A stretch of DNA of 64,000 bases from Carposina sasakii. Its lineage: Eukaryota > Arthropoda > Insecta > Lepidoptera > Carposinidae. The stretch is taken from assembly GCA_014607495.2 (NCBI GenBank), contig CP053169.1:1860001-1924000 (forward strand), in the 5' to 3' direction. Position numbers and translations under genes: made by a program. Under the pieces are notes generated by a model, which saw only the letters and a program-made list of their open reading frames with translations, did not search any database and was not told where the DNA came from. Shown here piece after piece: positions 31,701 through 45,500 of the stretch. Numbering within the stretch: position 1 is the first letter of the stretch; each line of letters begins with the position of its first letter.

Positions 31701-32559
31701 CGAGTATACCTCAAATTTTTATTTGATATATGAATCGAAGCCTTAAAAAATTAGGGAGAGAGTAGAAGATAGGGAAATCAGGAGAAAATGGAAGACTTAT
31801 CTCCGGCTGCATATGAGATTGTTTATGGTTTTTTAAATGTTGATATTTTGTCAAGTTAACTTTGTGTCTATTGGTCTTCCAAAGAAGGCTATGGAGAATA
31901 TATTTGTCCCTCTCTGTCCTCATATTAAGGACAAAGATGCTGTTTATTATGAGTTTACGTAATCGTTAACGCATATATCCTCGCCTGTAAGGGATTTCTT
32001 TGATAAATGGGCGGGGTTTCAGTTGTCCCTTTCTATAGCACGAGGAGTGAGGAAGACAGATGTACAAGTGTGTACGCTAGTTAAACAACAGTCGGATACC
32101 CTTTTATTAATATAACATAGCAGAATTTAGTTATGTTGTGATGTCGAGTCAAAGTTTTTATACTCTAGTTTTAACGGAAATTAATAAAGTATAACTATTA
32201 ATATCAATAATATGGCAACACCAATCGTGTTAGTAGTAGCTCTGTAAATAGTTATATAACGTGTGTGTCTTACATTTATTTTTGTACAGTTTTAGACGTG
32301 GACGTAACTTTTATCGAGATATATGCAATTTGCTTTGTATATACGGCGTTATATGAGATGGTATATGGCATAATATATGGCGGTGGCGTGGTATTTGCAA
32401 CTGTTTATGGTTGTGTTAAAGCTTGGAAAACCTACTTAATAACAGTATTTATCCAATCATGAAAATCATGTCGTTCACTATGATTCGTGCATTATCGCCT
32501 GAATGTATTTGAGAGATCTCTAAGCACATATATCCGCATAATATATCAATCCCAGTGAT

Positions 32560-32707
32560 TTAAAGTACGGACGCGGCACATGAACAATTTCGTATAACGA
32601 CTAAAACCCAACTATGTCAAATATTACTATCACTCGCACAGAGAGATAACAGATGTATAGTGAAGGGTCATTGTACGATTTCTTCGTAGTCCGCGTCCGT
32701 ACTTTAA
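32560..32707. mobile_element. MITE (TTAAAGTACGGACGCGG)
   Basis: 148 bp bounded by TTAAAGTACGGACGCGG and its perfect inverse CCGCGTCCGTACTTTAA. No coding capacity. Confidence 0.9.
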
Positions 32708-33223
32708 CTGTAATATAAAGGTGTGAGAGGTATGATCGGTGGATAGAATACACCTAGCAACATAGCATGGTACATCTCTGATTAGGGTTGCCACCTTTTT
32801 TTTGAAGGTAAAATAGTATTTTTTTCAAAACATTGCATAAAATATAGTACTATTAGGTAATTCAAGAAAAAAAGTACCTACTTACACATTTAATTATTTA
32901 TTTTTCCATGTGTAATTTATCCCTTTCGGGAAAGGCTAAGGAAACTAATCCCAATACTGCCAAGTATAATAGTTTATGTTTACTTTCCGTGACGTGTGAG
33001 CAACGAACAACGTGAATGCGTTTCGTTCTGAAATTCGCAACGCTACGTTGTGGGTGCGCTCCAGTCACAGTTAATTAAATTAAAATTTAAAAAGCGAGAA
33101 AAATGAATTACCGATGGAAATATATTAGTATAAAAAATATTATTCGTACTATATTATTTTTCTATAACATATAGTACAATGGACTGAAATATAGCACGAT
33201 ACTATACAATATTATATACTCCG

Positions 33224-33765
33224 CAGCAACTATTGGCGCTATATAAAGCGCAAGTTCGCCCTTGTATGGAGTACTGCTGCCACCTTTGGGATGGATCAGC
33301 TAAATATCAGCTAGCCGCACTGGACTCTGTGGAAAAACGGGCAATAAAACTTATTGGAGATGAAACCGTAGCAAATTCAAAACTCCAGGACCTGACCCAC
33401 CGCCGTAAAATTGCTGCCTTGTCAGTGTTTTACAGGATACACTTTGGCGAGTGTGCGTGGGAACTTCACGATACAGTTCCACCAGCCCCTTTTCACCATC
33501 GGGATACTAGACGCAGACTAGCGTATCACCCTTATGTTGTTGATATCCCACCCATCCGCACCAAACGTTATGCTAACTCGTTTATAATGCGAACGGCTAA
33601 GGAGTGGAATGCACTTCCTGCCGATGTATTTTCCGAGCACTACAACATTGGTCTCTTCAAAGCTAGAGTGAATAGGCACTTTCTAGGCAAACATGTACCA
33701 CCCTAGGCCGCATCTTGCTTAACATCAGGCACGATGGCGGTCAAATGTTTGCCTATCTAATTGTA
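33224..33765 (+). pseudogene. Non-LTR retrotransposon, reverse-transcriptase C-terminal fragment
   Basis: The open frame to the stop at 33706 encodes the post-RT region of LINE ORF2 (ALYKAQVRPCMEYCCHLWDG, VEKRAIKLIGD, AKEWNALPADVF), with a short 3'UTR (ACATCAGGCACGATGGCGG) and an A/T tail. It sits inside a repeat with AGGGTTGCCACC at 32783 and GGTGGCAACCCT ending near 33805. 5'-truncated and dead. Confidence 0.85.
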
Positions 33766-36382
33766 AAAAAAATTATATATATATAGTACGGGTGGCAACC
33801 CTACTCTGATGGAAATGCAGCATTATCCTCTATAAAAGAAGCTAGGAACTTGTGATTAGTTGTATTAATTACTTTGTTCCACTACGTTAGATCACACACA
33901 ATTGAATTTAGGTATTACGCGCTGCCCGCCACTAAATCTTAAAACTTTTACGCAAGTAAACGAAATTGGCCGCAAACTGCAATTTATTTTGTGATCTTCA
34001 AAATATTATTTACACTTAAAATAAATATTAATCATTATTTTTTATTTGTAGACTACTCGTATTTCCTATAAGAATCTCTGAATTTTATATTGGAATTTAA
34101 TTGAGTATACTATACAAGTCGATGGTTTAATTTGAAATCTCTTTCTAGACAATTATTTAACACAGTTACCTATATCCATGTTTTTGAGGATTAAAATTGG
34201 CTTCAAACATCATGTTTTTACTGTAAACTGATAGTTATAGGCTATTTCTATAAGAACCTGGAGTAAATCGAATTCGAGGATAATAGAACCGAGATGTCAA
34301 AATAGACCGTCGACATTTAAAATGACATTCCCCGTAAATGTTATTCTGAATTCAGCAAGATTGTTTCCATCGTAAAAGCGAGATGTCGCTCTACACTGCT
34401 GCGTCTCGTTTCCACGATGGAAACAATATTTTATGAGTTCACGGTAACCCCCAGTAGTTTCTGTAGTTGAATAACCGTTTAGGAAACCGGTTCAAACCGG
34501 TATGGAGTGTGGGTTGTTTTCTATGACTAAATATGTCAAATAGGATATTTCATACGAAAAGAATGTAGAAAAGATTTAGTACCTTATGGTGTTATACTCT
34601 GGGTCAGCTGTGTTGCAAAAGCAGATGCCCCATATAGTTTGTTAGTAGACAGAAACAACTGTGTTTTTTTTTTACAAGCTTTTTTATTATAAGTTACAAA
34701 TGAGTACTGTACCCAATGAGGATACAGCAGGTAGTATATATATAGGTATATACCTTTTGAATCAAAGTTGGTTGATATATATAACTGGCTTTTCATAACG
34801 GATTTCTTTGATGATGAATGAGATTATGTTTATTTTATCAGAGGTTTGTCGGAGGTAGTTTGTTTCAAATGAGAAATTAATAAGTTGGTAGAAAAGAGAA
34901 GTTATTATATTACTACCTGCTAATGTATTCTCGTCACTTTTCTGTCTTTATAGTTGAGTACAGATCCATCTTTTCTGCTAGAGAAAGAAATTTAATTATG
35001 AGGTAATTAGATACAAGTATTGTTTGTGTATAATTTGTAAGAGAAAAATAATAATATTTAAAATATACAAAATGAAACAACAAATCACAATAATATCATT
35101 TATTAAAACAAAATATTGTACATATTAGATTTAGTTGTAGTTTTAAGTTGAAGTATTTTAAGACAATAGATTTATCTATTTGTAAGATATATTATGTGTT
35201 TGGTTTACCGCGGCCATTTTAAATAGGTCGTCCTGTCTTATATTACCAGAATGGAGGCAGGTGTCTATTTAATTTGGTCGATATATTAGTCAGCAGCTGA
35301 AAACTATTTTATAATATAATAATATTCGCATGAGAAATCGCTTCACCGACATAACTATATAAAGTATCGCGAAATGGCGTTTGCCTATATGTATTATGTT
35401 TATGTCACTGATTTGCCAATAAATTTATTTTGTAATAATTATTTTTATCGTGTTTGTATGTTGTCCTATTTATTGCTTGCTGTGTTTCTGGTAAAAACCC
35501 GCGAATAAAAAATTCATATAATTCATTTTTTTTTCATACAACTCATTTTGTTATCGCGTTTATTTTTATCGATTTTGTATCTTCTGGCTATTTTATGGTA
35601 TTTAGATGGTCAGATTATAATAGCAAGCGGTAAAACTTCCATCATTTTGCAGTCAAATGCGATCGCACTGCATCGTGTGGATTTAATATCTAAATGATTA
35701 TTACTATATTTTTGTATGCGAATTCGGAAAATCAGATCGTTCTGGCGATCAAATTGGCAAAGTGGCACACCGCGAGGAACGATAGCAATTTTTAGTGATA
35801 ATAACATGAAGTTTGAGGCAGCTCTTACGAAGAATATCTATGGGTTCGAATGTACTCGCAGTTTTTGGTAAAAAGATCGGGAATGCATGCGTGCTAATAT
35901 GCAAGTAGGTTTAAATCTATTTATTTAGATATAGACAATTCGCATTTACATGAATAGCATATATTTTCAATACGCAAATATTTCGGCTTGTATCTAAAGC
36001 AATATTTTTGTTTGCATAAGTAGATATAGTATTTATTTGAAATATTACTTAGGAGACGAAATATAGCGGTGTGCGCAAGAAAAAACATTATTTCAGGTGT
36101 TATTACAAAAAAACTGTAGTTTTAGCCAAACGTCTAAAGATATTTCATACATTATGCTGTCTTAAACGCAAAGTTTTAACTTTATTTAACGCGTGTTCAA
36201 TTAATCTTTGTGTAACGCGAGTTGAATTCAACTTTGGTTAACGCGTTTAAATCTCACTTTAATGTAACAGAAAATTCTAAATGGCCATTGATATATAAGA
36301 ACTATAAACTAAGTTCGCTATCGGTAATTTTGGTCAAAATAAAAGATAGCAAATATGTGCTTTGAATACGACATTTGGCGAT

Positions 36383-36552
36383 TAAGGGTCGGTTCATATC
36401 TGACGGAAGATGCGTCGAGCGTATCTCCATGCACTAACGTATCATCGGTTGAGTGTGAACGATCGAGTGTTTTTCTATACATTTTGTCTGTTCTGGCGTT
36501 ACGAGACCGATAATACGCGACGCATGTCGCGTCAGATATGAACCGACCCTAA
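36383..36552. mobile_element. MITE (AGGGTCGGTTCATATCTGAC)
   Basis: 170 bp with ends AGGGTCGGTTCATATCTGAC and GTCAGATATGAACCGACCCT as perfect inverted repeats, in TTAA/TAA context. Interior repeats ATGCGTCG / CGACGCAT near each end. Confidence 0.9.
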
Positions 36553-37886
36553 TACCGCTATATTTTCGATTTCCGCGGTACTATATAATTAAATTCTAAA
36601 ATGATATTCGCCTTAACTTAAAATATACATAAGTATGTAATGTCGGTGGTCTTATGCTGCTATTTGATAAATTATTTGCAATAATAATATGTAAAGGTTC
36701 TTTTGTAGTATGCCATATGTCATTAGTATTTTAGCTACATAGACGAAGTATTTTTCAAAATAAAATATCTATGTATAATTGCAAGCTGTCATTTTATTGG
36801 TTGCATGTGAACTATCCTCGATGGTTGATTGGCAAGAAAAGAGTCAGAGGTCTTAGACAAATTATGTTATATCTCGATAAAATTGATAAATGCTCGGCAT
36901 CGAAACCTTTATCCACGATAAGACATAGTCTTCTGCGTTCGTCAAATCGCGTGATCAAATTATGTGGAACAACTTAGTTGTTATTAGAACTTCATTACAG
37001 CAAATAACCTCGTCTGAAGCCTTGAATATAGCACGGAATTTGAACGAAGACTCCATTATTGTCTTTTAGTTACGACATGTGTTTATTGTTATCCATTTCT
37101 TCAATGGACGTTTACAAGCTTAGTGCTGTTGTATATTAGACACCTAGTTATAAAGTCTGTTGCTAGGGGACAGATGTAAATGATCAGTAATAAGTCGCCA
37201 GCTCATTGCCTGAACAATGCTCAAGTTCCTTAGTCGACTCTAAAACATGCACGGAAGGAGATGCAGCTGATATATTGCAGTGAAGTCCCGCATCAGCTCA
37301 GGTCACAATAGCATAGTTGCATTAAAAAGTCGTTTTTCACAAATGTGATAGATACAGCCACTCGGAATCTCAATACGAGTTCGAGACGAGACGTATGTTA
37401 TAGCACAATTAACATATCATTACATCTTTGTGACCACACACGACAGCTGTAATGTAGGTACCTAGGTAGTACCTACATATCCTGGGATATACCGTACGTT
37501 AATTATATCCATTGTAATGAGGGAAGTACTGGATGCCTGTGACACAGGGTCTACCTAGTATGGGCATCAGAAGAACTACGGACTTGTGTTTACAATGGTT
37601 ACTGAGTTTTGATTGTGCTGGCTAGCCTGGAAGTATAGTTTAAATTTCTATTATTATTTGAAATAAATTATTATATTATATATTTTTGATGTCGTTTGTG
37701 AAGCTTTTTAAAGCTGTAAGCACATGTATGAAGGTATATAGAATAATAAATATCTATAAATAAATGTTCTTTATACGTTCAGGGCTGTAAGTCAAAAGTT
37801 TATAGTAGGCAGGCAGTAGCAGGAGACGTTTAATCAGCGACTATATTGCACATTGTTTTTCTTCTATATACCTAGGTACATAGAAT

Positions 37887-38097
37887 AAAATTGTAACGCG
37901 TCGATGTTTGTGCACGCTAATCTCAGAAACGGCTGAACCGATTTCGATGCAGTTTTCAGGAATATGTTGTGACAGGTCCCACTTAACATATAGGCTACTT
38001 TTTATCCCGGGAAAATGTTTTTATCCCGGATAATATCGACATTTTATTTTTTCTGCAGTCCACGCGGACTGAGTCGCGGGCGTCCACTAGTTCTATA
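37887..38097 (-). mobile_element. SINE/RTE-like repeat, minus orientation
   Basis: Complement of the GTGGACGCCCGCGACT family, from GTTTGTGCACGCTAATCTCA to GCGGGCGTCCACTAG. Confidence 0.75.
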
Positions 38098-40051
38098 ATA
38101 TGTAGGTACATATATGTTTTCCTAAAATACCTTCTACATATCTGGTTTTTATATCCCTTAATGAGAAACTATCCCTTATCTTGCCAATATTACATTTTCC
38201 GATGCTCTGTTTTCATTACCATCAAAACGCCAAAATGAAGAGTACATAGTTAGGTACAAGTATTTAAACAAGTGGTAGCTTGTTTGAATAATCTGGCCTC
38301 GCTATACAGAACGTGGCTCAAGGAACCTCTTCGTGATGCTGCAGTTTTGGCTACCCTGAAATATATCAGGTTATATGGATAAACTAGGGTAATAATAGGA
38401 GGTTCAGAGAAACACGACTATCCACAAGAAAGGTATGTTCAAAGAGAAAAACGCGGGGCTTTTTGCCCACAGATAACAAATACCTTAAAAGCTAGGGAAG
38501 GACAATCGTCATACGTCACATACCCCATTTTTGACTGTATACTGTATGTTTTGAATGCTTTTTGTGTAAATTATATAGTATTGTGAAAAATTCTGTTCTG
38601 TTGCTACCTGTGGTCAGTTCGGTTACTATGTGAGGTGACACACTATATTTGCTTTTACAATTAATAGGTCATTTAAAAGTGCAAATTTAAATGTCGTGGC
38701 ATGTAAAATGGAAGCCATTCTATTTTCATCAAAGATCCAACTCTTGAATATAATTCCAATCGATTGGAATTGAAATTAGTGACTTGTTCTTGATCTACAG
38801 TTCTGATCTTCAGATCGCTATGTTGATTTTAAATGGAACGACAGTAATAATTACGACATTTACTGTGAAATCATCACATCATAAGAAAATGTGATTTGAG
38901 AAACGAGAGAATTATATGAGAATGGTAAATTATTAACTTAAATATTTTAATGAATTAATCTTTGTACTCTTGAGTTTAACGCTGGCGCCAAAATCTACAA
39001 ACAAATTTCAAGATTGCAATAAAAATTTCAATACCACCCGAATCTAATAGTATTCATGAAAAAATCTTAAAGTGGGTGGTAAGCACACAGATCGTGTCTG
39101 TCAAATTACCTACTATTGTAGCCTACTACAACTACCTACCTAAACCAGTGATTCTGGTAAAGAAATTAGCATGTTACTAGATATGACCAGTTACTATAGT
39201 TACTTAAGGTGAAATAGGTTCTGCTGCTAGCTCCGATGTCACTCGATAACTATTAACGTTTTTAAAAATTAGGAAACGGTTGATCTCGATGGAGTAAAAG
39301 AGATTGTCAAAGTAGGAAGTTAAGGAGAGGAAATAGAAAAGGGGCATAGGATTGAAAATGGTTGCTGTTAGTTACATAATTGTGGTCGTTAAGAATTTCG
39401 AGAAAATATTGCATGGCAGCTTGCCTCTTTCTGCTAGGGATCAAATTCGACTACAATATTTTATTAGTGGTGGTTGGCAAGAATCTTAAAAAAATATTGC
39501 ATGATCATTAATAACTACAAAATTTTATCTCGGTTAGTTATTCCCCTTAAATGTCTGATCTTTAGATAGACAGATTGAGCATTGTAACAAGGTAAACTGA
39601 TAGATTAAATTTGGATTAAACCAGGCCGCTTTTTCAGTACTATCATAGTGTACACACATTGTTTCGTAAGTTTTTACTACATGCGTATAGTAAGTACAAT
39701 AAAATTAATTCCTTAGCGTGTATTAGCAGCAAGCGTTATCTTTTCCTGTCCTTTAGATAATACTGGCTTTTGCCCGCCACTTCGTCCGCGTGGACCACAG
39801 AATGTAGCTTATGTCCTTCTTCATACTTTCAAACTATATGCTTATAATGCTATACTTATAATTTATTTCATCCATAAAAATAAAAATGACGCTATTAACC
39901 CCGTAAATCCTGCATTATAAAGTTTATTGAAGTTTCACTTACATTAGGGTTGCCAACCGTCCTGTTTTCCCAGGATTTTTATTTAATTTTTAATGTTTAC
40001 CTGCTTTTTGGGGTGTACTGGGCTGTCCTGGATAGTTATTAAGCATCGTCC

Positions 40052-40952
40052 ATTTACTTCAAAGTAAAGGCATAAAAGCTATGAATGCGTTAAGCCCTAT
40101 TTTAAACAGGCGAAGCAACCTCAGTCCTAGTACGAAAATGCTCATATATACAACATTAGTGCGCCCCTGTATAACCTACGCTGCCCCTGTATGGAGTAGT
40201 ACTTGCAACTCCAATTACAATAAATTACAAATAGTACAAAACAAAGCCCTTAAAATATCCTATAATACGCCTTTCTTAACAAATTTACGATATCTCCATC
40301 AAACTATAAATTACCCTTTCATAGAAGATTACATACTTAAATTAACCAAATCCTTTTATTTAGTTAAAAATCCTGCACATTATAATGAACTAGTATCAAA
40401 AATCGGAACAACAAGACTAAAAAATTTAAAATATGCTCATAAATATAATCGATACCGTCTGCCCCATCACTACATCCTAGACTGTGATGTTCGTCCTTGA
40501 AGTTTGTTTGTGTGGTGCGCCGTAGCCGTACTGAGGTTGGTATTCGAAATTTCGAACGAATCTCGTAGTACCTTCAACTTGTTTTATTGTAAAATAATAG
40601 AAAAATGATCAATAAATTTAGTAATAGTTACTTTTAAGTTGTATTTTACAAAAACTAATTGTGATTTGTTTTTGTGTTATTGCGTGTTACTTAGATTTTC
40701 TTAATAAGTTAAGGAAATTATATATGTGCTACTATCCAAAGTGTACATACAACAAGCTTATAATTTGTCTTTAAAAATTGAAAATATGTTGTAAATAGTG
40801 ATAAAAACAGTGCTATAAGTCTTCCTTGATAGGTGTGACAGCCTGGAAGGTATGTTATATTTCATATTGTATACCCTTGACTGTGTCTTGCTATGTACAA
40901 CTTGTTATATATCTTGTGAATAAATGAATTTTTAAAATCAAAAAAATCAATC
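40052..40952 (+). pseudogene. 5'-truncated Jockey-type LINE with target-site duplication
   Basis: An 11-bp AAGCATCGTCC (40041-40051 and 40953-40963) flanks the copy. Its frame (about 40058-40500) gives a LINE ORF2 C-terminus (TTLVRPCITYAAPVWSS, LQIVQNKALKISYNTPF, LRYLHQTINYPFIEDYI), then a 450-bp 3'UTR ending in an A-rich tail. The target is an older repeat with AGGGTTGCCAACCG near 39945 and ACAACCCTAAC near 41205. The ORF is undamaged where present. Confidence 0.9.
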
Positions 40953-42303
40953 AAGCATCGTCCTGAGTTTTAAAGTCCTGACACATTAGCTGTCGGCTGA
41001 TTTTCTAAGGGTCCTCTAGAAAGCCAAAAAGAAGCAAATACGTAGTCACAGTCACGGCACTGAATGTGTTAAAGACCTGTTTTGAAATTCGCACGCCACT
41101 AACTCCCTCCAATCCTACTGTCACTGGGTTTTAATCGAAATGTCCTGGTATTTCTTCCTCAAATCCTGGTTTTCAAAGTTTTGAGATGACAACCCTAACT
41201 TACTTACATACAATATATTATTATTATAATACACACGGGTGTGTTCCCGAAATGGGGTAGCCATAACTGCAGGATCTTAAAGGAGATACCACAGCCATGA
41301 TTAGCACAGCGGGAAGTTACTTGATGTATTTCCTGATTTTGTAAAAGCAATGTTAATTCTTACCTAATATAAGTAGATAGGTAATTTAGATGCCAGTAGG
41401 GATATATTAAGGTAATGTGGTCGATTCCGGCAGTCACACACTTAAACCTAAACCTAACTTAACCTAAAAATTACTACTAGGTAGGACTATGTACTAATGT
41501 TTGATTGTATCTAATAATAAAGAATACGAAAACTGTCTGTGTTGACAAAATTTGATAGCTATGCGTTGTTTGTTTATTAGCGTGTCGTTGCTACATCAAA
41601 CACTTTCTGTGGTTGCAATGAAACTTACTTGTAAGGTTTATTTTAATAAACATTTTTAAAAGGCATCATCTAAATTTATCGTATTATTTTAGCTAGTAGG
41701 TTCACTTTTATGCAGCCTCTTTAGAACCTCTAGGGGTATAATGGGGTTAACAGCCCACTTTATCATATTTGCTGAGGTTTTAAAATACAACAGAAGCAAA
41801 ATTTCCTTGTTCATTACCATCATGGTTTATTTGTGAATTGACGTAGATATGTATAGTAATTCACTATCTGTCCTCGCTATGCTAAACGTCGCTGTGGGAT
41901 CTCTTCTATAATTCTGCAGGATCTACGACACAAGATTACGAAAATTCTTCGTTTAATCACATGCATACATATAATCACGCCTTTATCCCTTACGGGGTAG
42001 GCAGAGCACCAAGGGCCGATAGAACCACATGGTACCACTTCTGACCAATTTTGAGGGTATAGTTGAGATGTTGACGGCCGACTGGTCTAGTAGGTAGTGA
42101 CCCTGCCTGCGACGCCATAGGTCCTGGGTTCGAATCCCGGTAGGCGCAAACATTGATATGATGAATATCAATGTTTGTTTCCGAGTCATGGATGTTTCTA
42201 TACTTATCTATGTATTTATATACCGTTGCTTAGTACCCACGACACAAGACCTTAGGGATCTTACTAGGTTAATGTGTTGTGTAGTGTGTGGATATTATTA
42301 TAT

Positions 42304-42570
42304 TGTTAGCTGTAACCACCACTGCGTCGTCGTAGCTAGCGCCACCACCAGCGATCTCCCCTACCGAGGCTATATAAGCAGCGACAGACAGCGGACGCGC
42401 CCTCTTCTCTCCCCGGCTACGCGCTCACGCTGACGTCTCTCGTCCCAATATCGTATTTGTTTAATTTGTAATTAGTTATCCGTTTATTTGTTATTAGTTT
42501 TAAAATATTAAAGTCCTAGGTTTTGTTGTAATATCTTTTTTTTAACGTTCTATACTTTTAGTCTATAAAA
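42304..42570 (+). repeat. 5' LTR of gypsy element
   Basis: Begins TGTTAGCTGTAACCACC and ends AGTCTATAAAA. TATATAAG at 42371-42378 is the likely core promoter. The bases after it (GTGGGATTCGAA) resemble the complement of a tRNA T-arm, but a standard primer-binding TGG start is not evident. Confidence 0.92.
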
Positions 42571-42576
42571 TCATTT

Positions 42577-45500
42577 GTGGGATTCGAAAGCTTTTTGCCG
42601 TTACGCACCATCCATTACTACCCGCGTTTTAATTTTAATTGTAATAAAATGTCCTCCAACGCCCGTAAGAAACGACAGCGCGAGCGCACACCGCCACCTC
42701 TCGATCTAGGTCGCCTGAACAGCACCATGGACGTTATCCTTAACCGTCTCACGGCCCTGGAGCAGCAGCGCTTCGACCCAGTCCCTGCCGGAATCGAAGC
42801 CTCGCCTGCCCTGGACGTGCCAGGTGGTACTGTTGCTGTGGCCGCCACCAGAGAGGCGAGCACGCCGCCGCCGCCGCTGCATCCCGAGGGTTTACGTGCT
42901 GTCTCCGCAGCACCGAGCATACACTCCTCAAATGGTTTGGACCTAACCGAGCGTCTCATAGATGCGCTAAAAGGAATAAATCCGGTAAGGTCGAGCCATC
43001 GTTATTATGTATCTGATTTTGATCCAAGCATTCACGATGTCAGTGCGTGGTGTGAGGAGGTAGATAGGGCTTGTATTGTTAATAGTTGGGATGACACGGA
43101 ATGTTTAGCTCGTGTAGGCGCTTGTCTAAAAGGCGATGCCCGTGATTGGCTACGCAGTTGGGTTAGTAACATTAGAACTTGGTCTAACTTTAAACTAGAG
43201 CTACGTGCCCTTTGTCCACGACGCATTGACATAGCGAACATTTTATTTAACGTGATGTGTACTGAGTCCGATAAATACCCGACATATGCTGACTACGCGC
43301 GTAAATCTCTGTTACAATTGAGAATTGTTAGTGGTCTTAGTGATGATCTATTATGTGCCATTATAGTCCGTGGAATTAAAGATCCTCAAATACGCGCCGC
43401 AGCCATGAACGCGAAGTTGACGCCCGAAACTATTGTCGAGTTTTTGTCGATCTATATAAAACCGTCAAATCGGTCGAGTATAAGTGCGCGTGATACTCGT
43501 GCTCAAGTTCGTACATCTGTAACTGCTACCGTTCGTGATAGTGATAGGAAGCGTAATGCAGACAAACCTATATTGGAAATAATATTAAATGTTTTTCGTG
43601 TAACTTATTCGGACATAAAAGTAGAAATTGCACCAAGCGTCCAAAAACTATCAAGTAACAACGATATCGATACTTCTAAATCATCTCAGTCAAGTGTAAA
43701 TGTTATAAAGTGTACATTTTGTAAGAAGGTAGGACATACGGAAGAGAAATGTTTTGCTAAAGAACGATCAGAATCTCGTAATTCAGCAAATGTAAATTTT
43801 TGTAACGATCATGAAGGTAGTGCTATAAATTGTGATATAACCAGTGCAGTAATATGTGGAATACCCACTGATGTTTTGATTGATAGTGGTTCTTGTGTAT
43901 CGCTAATTACGAAAAGTTTGTTAAAACATTTCTCCTGTCGTATTAATCCGAGTGTGCAAATTCTTCGAGGTATAGGCGGAGCCGAGTTACGTTCTGATAG
44001 CTTTGTGTCGTTACCTATTGAATTTCAAGACTTAACTTTGGAAGTAGACTTTCATGTAGTACCGAATGGCTGTCTTAGCACCCCTGTAATTATAGGAACA
44101 GATGTCTTAAACCGCCCCGGTATTTCATACATTCGCACCGGAAATTCCCAGCGGATTGTTCGTGACAGTCAAGTTAATAATGTGTCGTTATCTACCTCAG
44201 TTGAGTCGTGCAATATTCCTAATACTCCGTTATATGGTGATAATAGAAATCGGTTGCAGTCCGTTATAAATAAATATTCAGAGTTCTTTATAAGTGGTAC
44301 CGCCACTACCACCGTAACAACTGGTGAGATGCATATACGTTTAACTAGTGATGATCCTATCTATTATCGTCCGTATAAGATGTCTTACAATGAGAAACTG
44401 CGTGTACGTTGTATAGTGAATGATTTGAAGGATAAGGGAATTATTCGAGACTCGGAATCTGCTTATGCGAGTCCAGTTCTTTTAGTCAAAAAGAAGGATG
44501 GCAAGGATAGAATGGTAGTTGATTATCGTGGGCTTAATAATATTACTGTTAAAGATAGACACCCACTCCCGTTGATTGATGATCATATAGATAGATTGGG
44601 CAAATGTAAATACTTTTCGGCTTTAGACATGGTGACAGGCTTTCATCAAATTAAGCTCAGCGACGATTCAATCCATAAGACCGCCTTCGTAACGCCCGAG
44701 GGACATTTTGAGTACGTCAAAATGCCGTACGGTCTCGCCAATGCACCAGTAGTCTACCAGAGGATAATAACAGAAACGTTACGATCTTTTATAGAATCTG
44801 GTCGTGTGTTGGTATACATAGACGACGTGCTTTTGCTTAGCGACACAATTGATGAAGGGTTGTCACTATTAGACTCGGTCCTTATGACACTAACTAAGGC
44901 TGGTTTCTCGCTGAACCTCAATAAATGTTCCTTTCTGACACGTGAGATTGAGTATTTAGGCAGGACTATAAGTAATGGTCAGGTACGGCCGAGTGTCCAT
45001 AAAGTTGAGGCCCTTACTAATTCGCCGAAGCCGCAAAATGTAAAACACGTTAGACAGTTTCTTGGTTTAGCCGGATATTTTCGTAGGTACATACCTAGTT
45101 ATGCTTCCAAGACTTCTCCTATTGCAGCTCTAACGCGAAAAGATATTAAATTTCACTGGGGAGACGAACAGGAGCAAGCCAGACGTGAAATTATTAATCA
45201 CTTAACAAATGAACCCGTCCTATGTATATTTGATCCTAGGCTTGAAACGGAGGTTCATACGGACGCTAGCTCATCCGGTTATGGCGCGGTTTTGTTACAA
45301 ACCCAGAAAGACGGACGTAAGCATGCGGTTGCTTACTTTAGCAAAGTCACTGTAGGTGCGGAACCCAAGTACCACTCTTATGAATTAGAGACATTAGCGG
45401 TAGTAAAAGCGTTGCAACACTTTCGACATTATCTGATAGGCAAAAGTTTCAAAGTAGTGACCGACTGTAATGCCTTGAAGATGACTCAACGCAAAAAGGA

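Larger units (their letters stand above)
27379..33223 (+). other. 3' flank / possible long 3'UTR of the HIRIP3-like gene
   Basis: Just after the stop, GCG/GTGAGCG (donor after 27383) and CTCTCCCACAG/GTAACA (acceptor, exon from 28753) could bound a 3'UTR intron. Within it lie a SINE (27405-27630, -), an RTE LINE tail (27637-27975, -), and SINE-like copies. Beyond 28753 the DNA is AT-rich with a few repeats (28395-28716, 29385-29612, 30965-31215, 32560-32707). I see no further coding exon. Confidence 0.4.
33806..39942. other. Gene-poor AT-rich stretch
   Basis: No host coding exon recognised. It contains a foldback at about 34330-34430 (TTGTTTCCATCGTAAAAGCG against its near inverse), a MITE at 36383-36552, a repeat at 37185-37300 and a SINE-like copy at 37887-38097 (-). 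The rest looks like unique intergenic or intronic DNA. Confidence 0.4.

Noticed and set aside
32265..32462. Small hydrophobic ORF (65 codons)
   Set aside because: Low-complexity AT-rich DNA with Tyr/Val/Ile composition expected by chance.
42618..42959. Minus-strand ORFs in the gag leader
   Set aside because: Antisense of the GC-rich gag N-terminus.
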